Shown here in pieces: positions 5,270 through 5,341 of a stretch of 5,341 nucleotides of DNA. How positions within the stretch are numbered: the stretch's first letter is position 1; each line of letters begins with the position of its first letter. Made by a program: the position numbers and the translations under genes. Source of the stretch: an uncultured Treponema sp. (lineage in GTDB: Bacteria; Spirochaetota; Spirochaetia; Treponematales; Treponemataceae); NCBI GenBank assembly GCA_937902445.1, contig CALELJ010000057.1:1-5341 (forward strand), read 5' to 3'. The notes under the pieces are model-generated. The model did not search any database, was not told the origin of the DNA, and worked only from the letters and a program-made list of their open reading frames with translations.

Positions 5270-5341
5270 ATCCAAAATAATCGTGTCCCGGGTAGACAAG
5301 TGTTTCGCCCGGGATTTTTTCTTTTAAAACCGACAGGCTCT
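5247..5341 (-). CDS. C-terminal end of a probable metallo-beta-lactamase-fold hydrolase (partial)
   Basis: A minus-strand frame enters from the right edge and stops at TGA 5249-5247, giving the last 30 residues of a protein. They read as genuine protein: a short helix (LSVLKEKIPGE), the strand and loop TLVYPGHDY, and the end FGFRMDLSS. The (L)VYPGHDY block after a proline- or acid-containing turn is the hallmark of the C-terminal metal-ligand histidine in metallo-beta-lactamase-fold hydrolases of the glyoxalase II, ETHE1 and COG0491 type. The protein ends soon after it, unlike glyoxalase II with its extra C-terminal domain. The substrate cannot be deduced. The gene is convergent with ftsH, with six bases between the stops. 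The remainder, including the HxHxDH motif, lies outside the window. The fragment is short and the identification rests on one motif. Confidence 0.6.
   Translation of the reverse strand, partial: SLSVLKEKIPGETLVYPGHDYFGFRMDLSS
5286..5320 (+). terminator. Intrinsic terminator of ftsH, inside the convergent gene
   Basis: TCCCGGG (5286-5292) and CCCGGGA (5308-5314) form a seven-pair GC-rich stem with a 15-base loop, followed by six T residues (5315-5320), then C and four more T residues. It lies 45 bases after the ftsH stop and has the classic form of a Rho-independent terminator. The same bases on the minus strand encode the IPGETLVYPGHD region of the partial hydrolase. The paired arms correspond to its two Pro-Gly pairs, so the fold could also be a coincidence of codon choice. 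Confidence 0.62.

Overview
This window looks like a chromosomal segment of a spirochaete, probably a host-associated or rumen-type Treponema. That is inferred from the moderately AT-rich composition, the T-rich intergenic DNA, the style of the FtsH protein (long hydrophilic N-terminus, Lys/Ala-rich tail) and the mix of neighbours. No rRNA or other phylogenetic marker is present, so the assignment is tentative. There is no CRISPR array, tRNA, rRNA, transposase or phage gene.

Layout from left to right. Positions 1-261 hold no secure gene. A minus-strand start codon at 20 with a good Shine-Dalgarno runs off the left edge, and it conflicts with a plus-strand open frame ending at 235. Positions 262-1380 (minus) encode a six-helix membrane protein with a C-terminal GGDEF diguanylate cyclase domain that lacks the canonical inhibitory I-site. 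Positions 1381-1618 are a divergent intergenic region. Its T-rich ends carry the start regions of both flanking genes, and its GC-rich middle holds hairpins and two near-identical 18-bp copies, which looks like a dispersed repeat. Positions 1619-2026 (plus) encode an unrecognised, very acidic 135-residue protein. Four bases later, 2031-3038 (plus) encodes a PflX-type (COG1313) radical SAM protein, probably in the same operon. A weak terminator and a good promoter then lead to ftsH at 3120-5240 (plus), a complete membrane AAA+ zinc protease. At the right edge, on the minus strand, the last 30 codons of another gene end at 5247. Its LVYPGHDY stretch suggests a metallo-beta-lactamase-fold hydrolase.

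The genes do not form one pathway. The cyclase is a stand-alone signalling gene, the small protein and radical SAM enzyme form a two-gene unit, and ftsH is a single-gene housekeeping unit with its own promoter. The most interesting points are the hidden convergent gene at the right edge, whose stop lies six bases from that of ftsH, with each gene's likely terminator inside the other's coding region; the structured GC-rich element at 1444-1550; the Shine-Dalgarno-less, possibly leaderless starts of the divergent pair; and the uncharacterised small protein next to the radical SAM enzyme.
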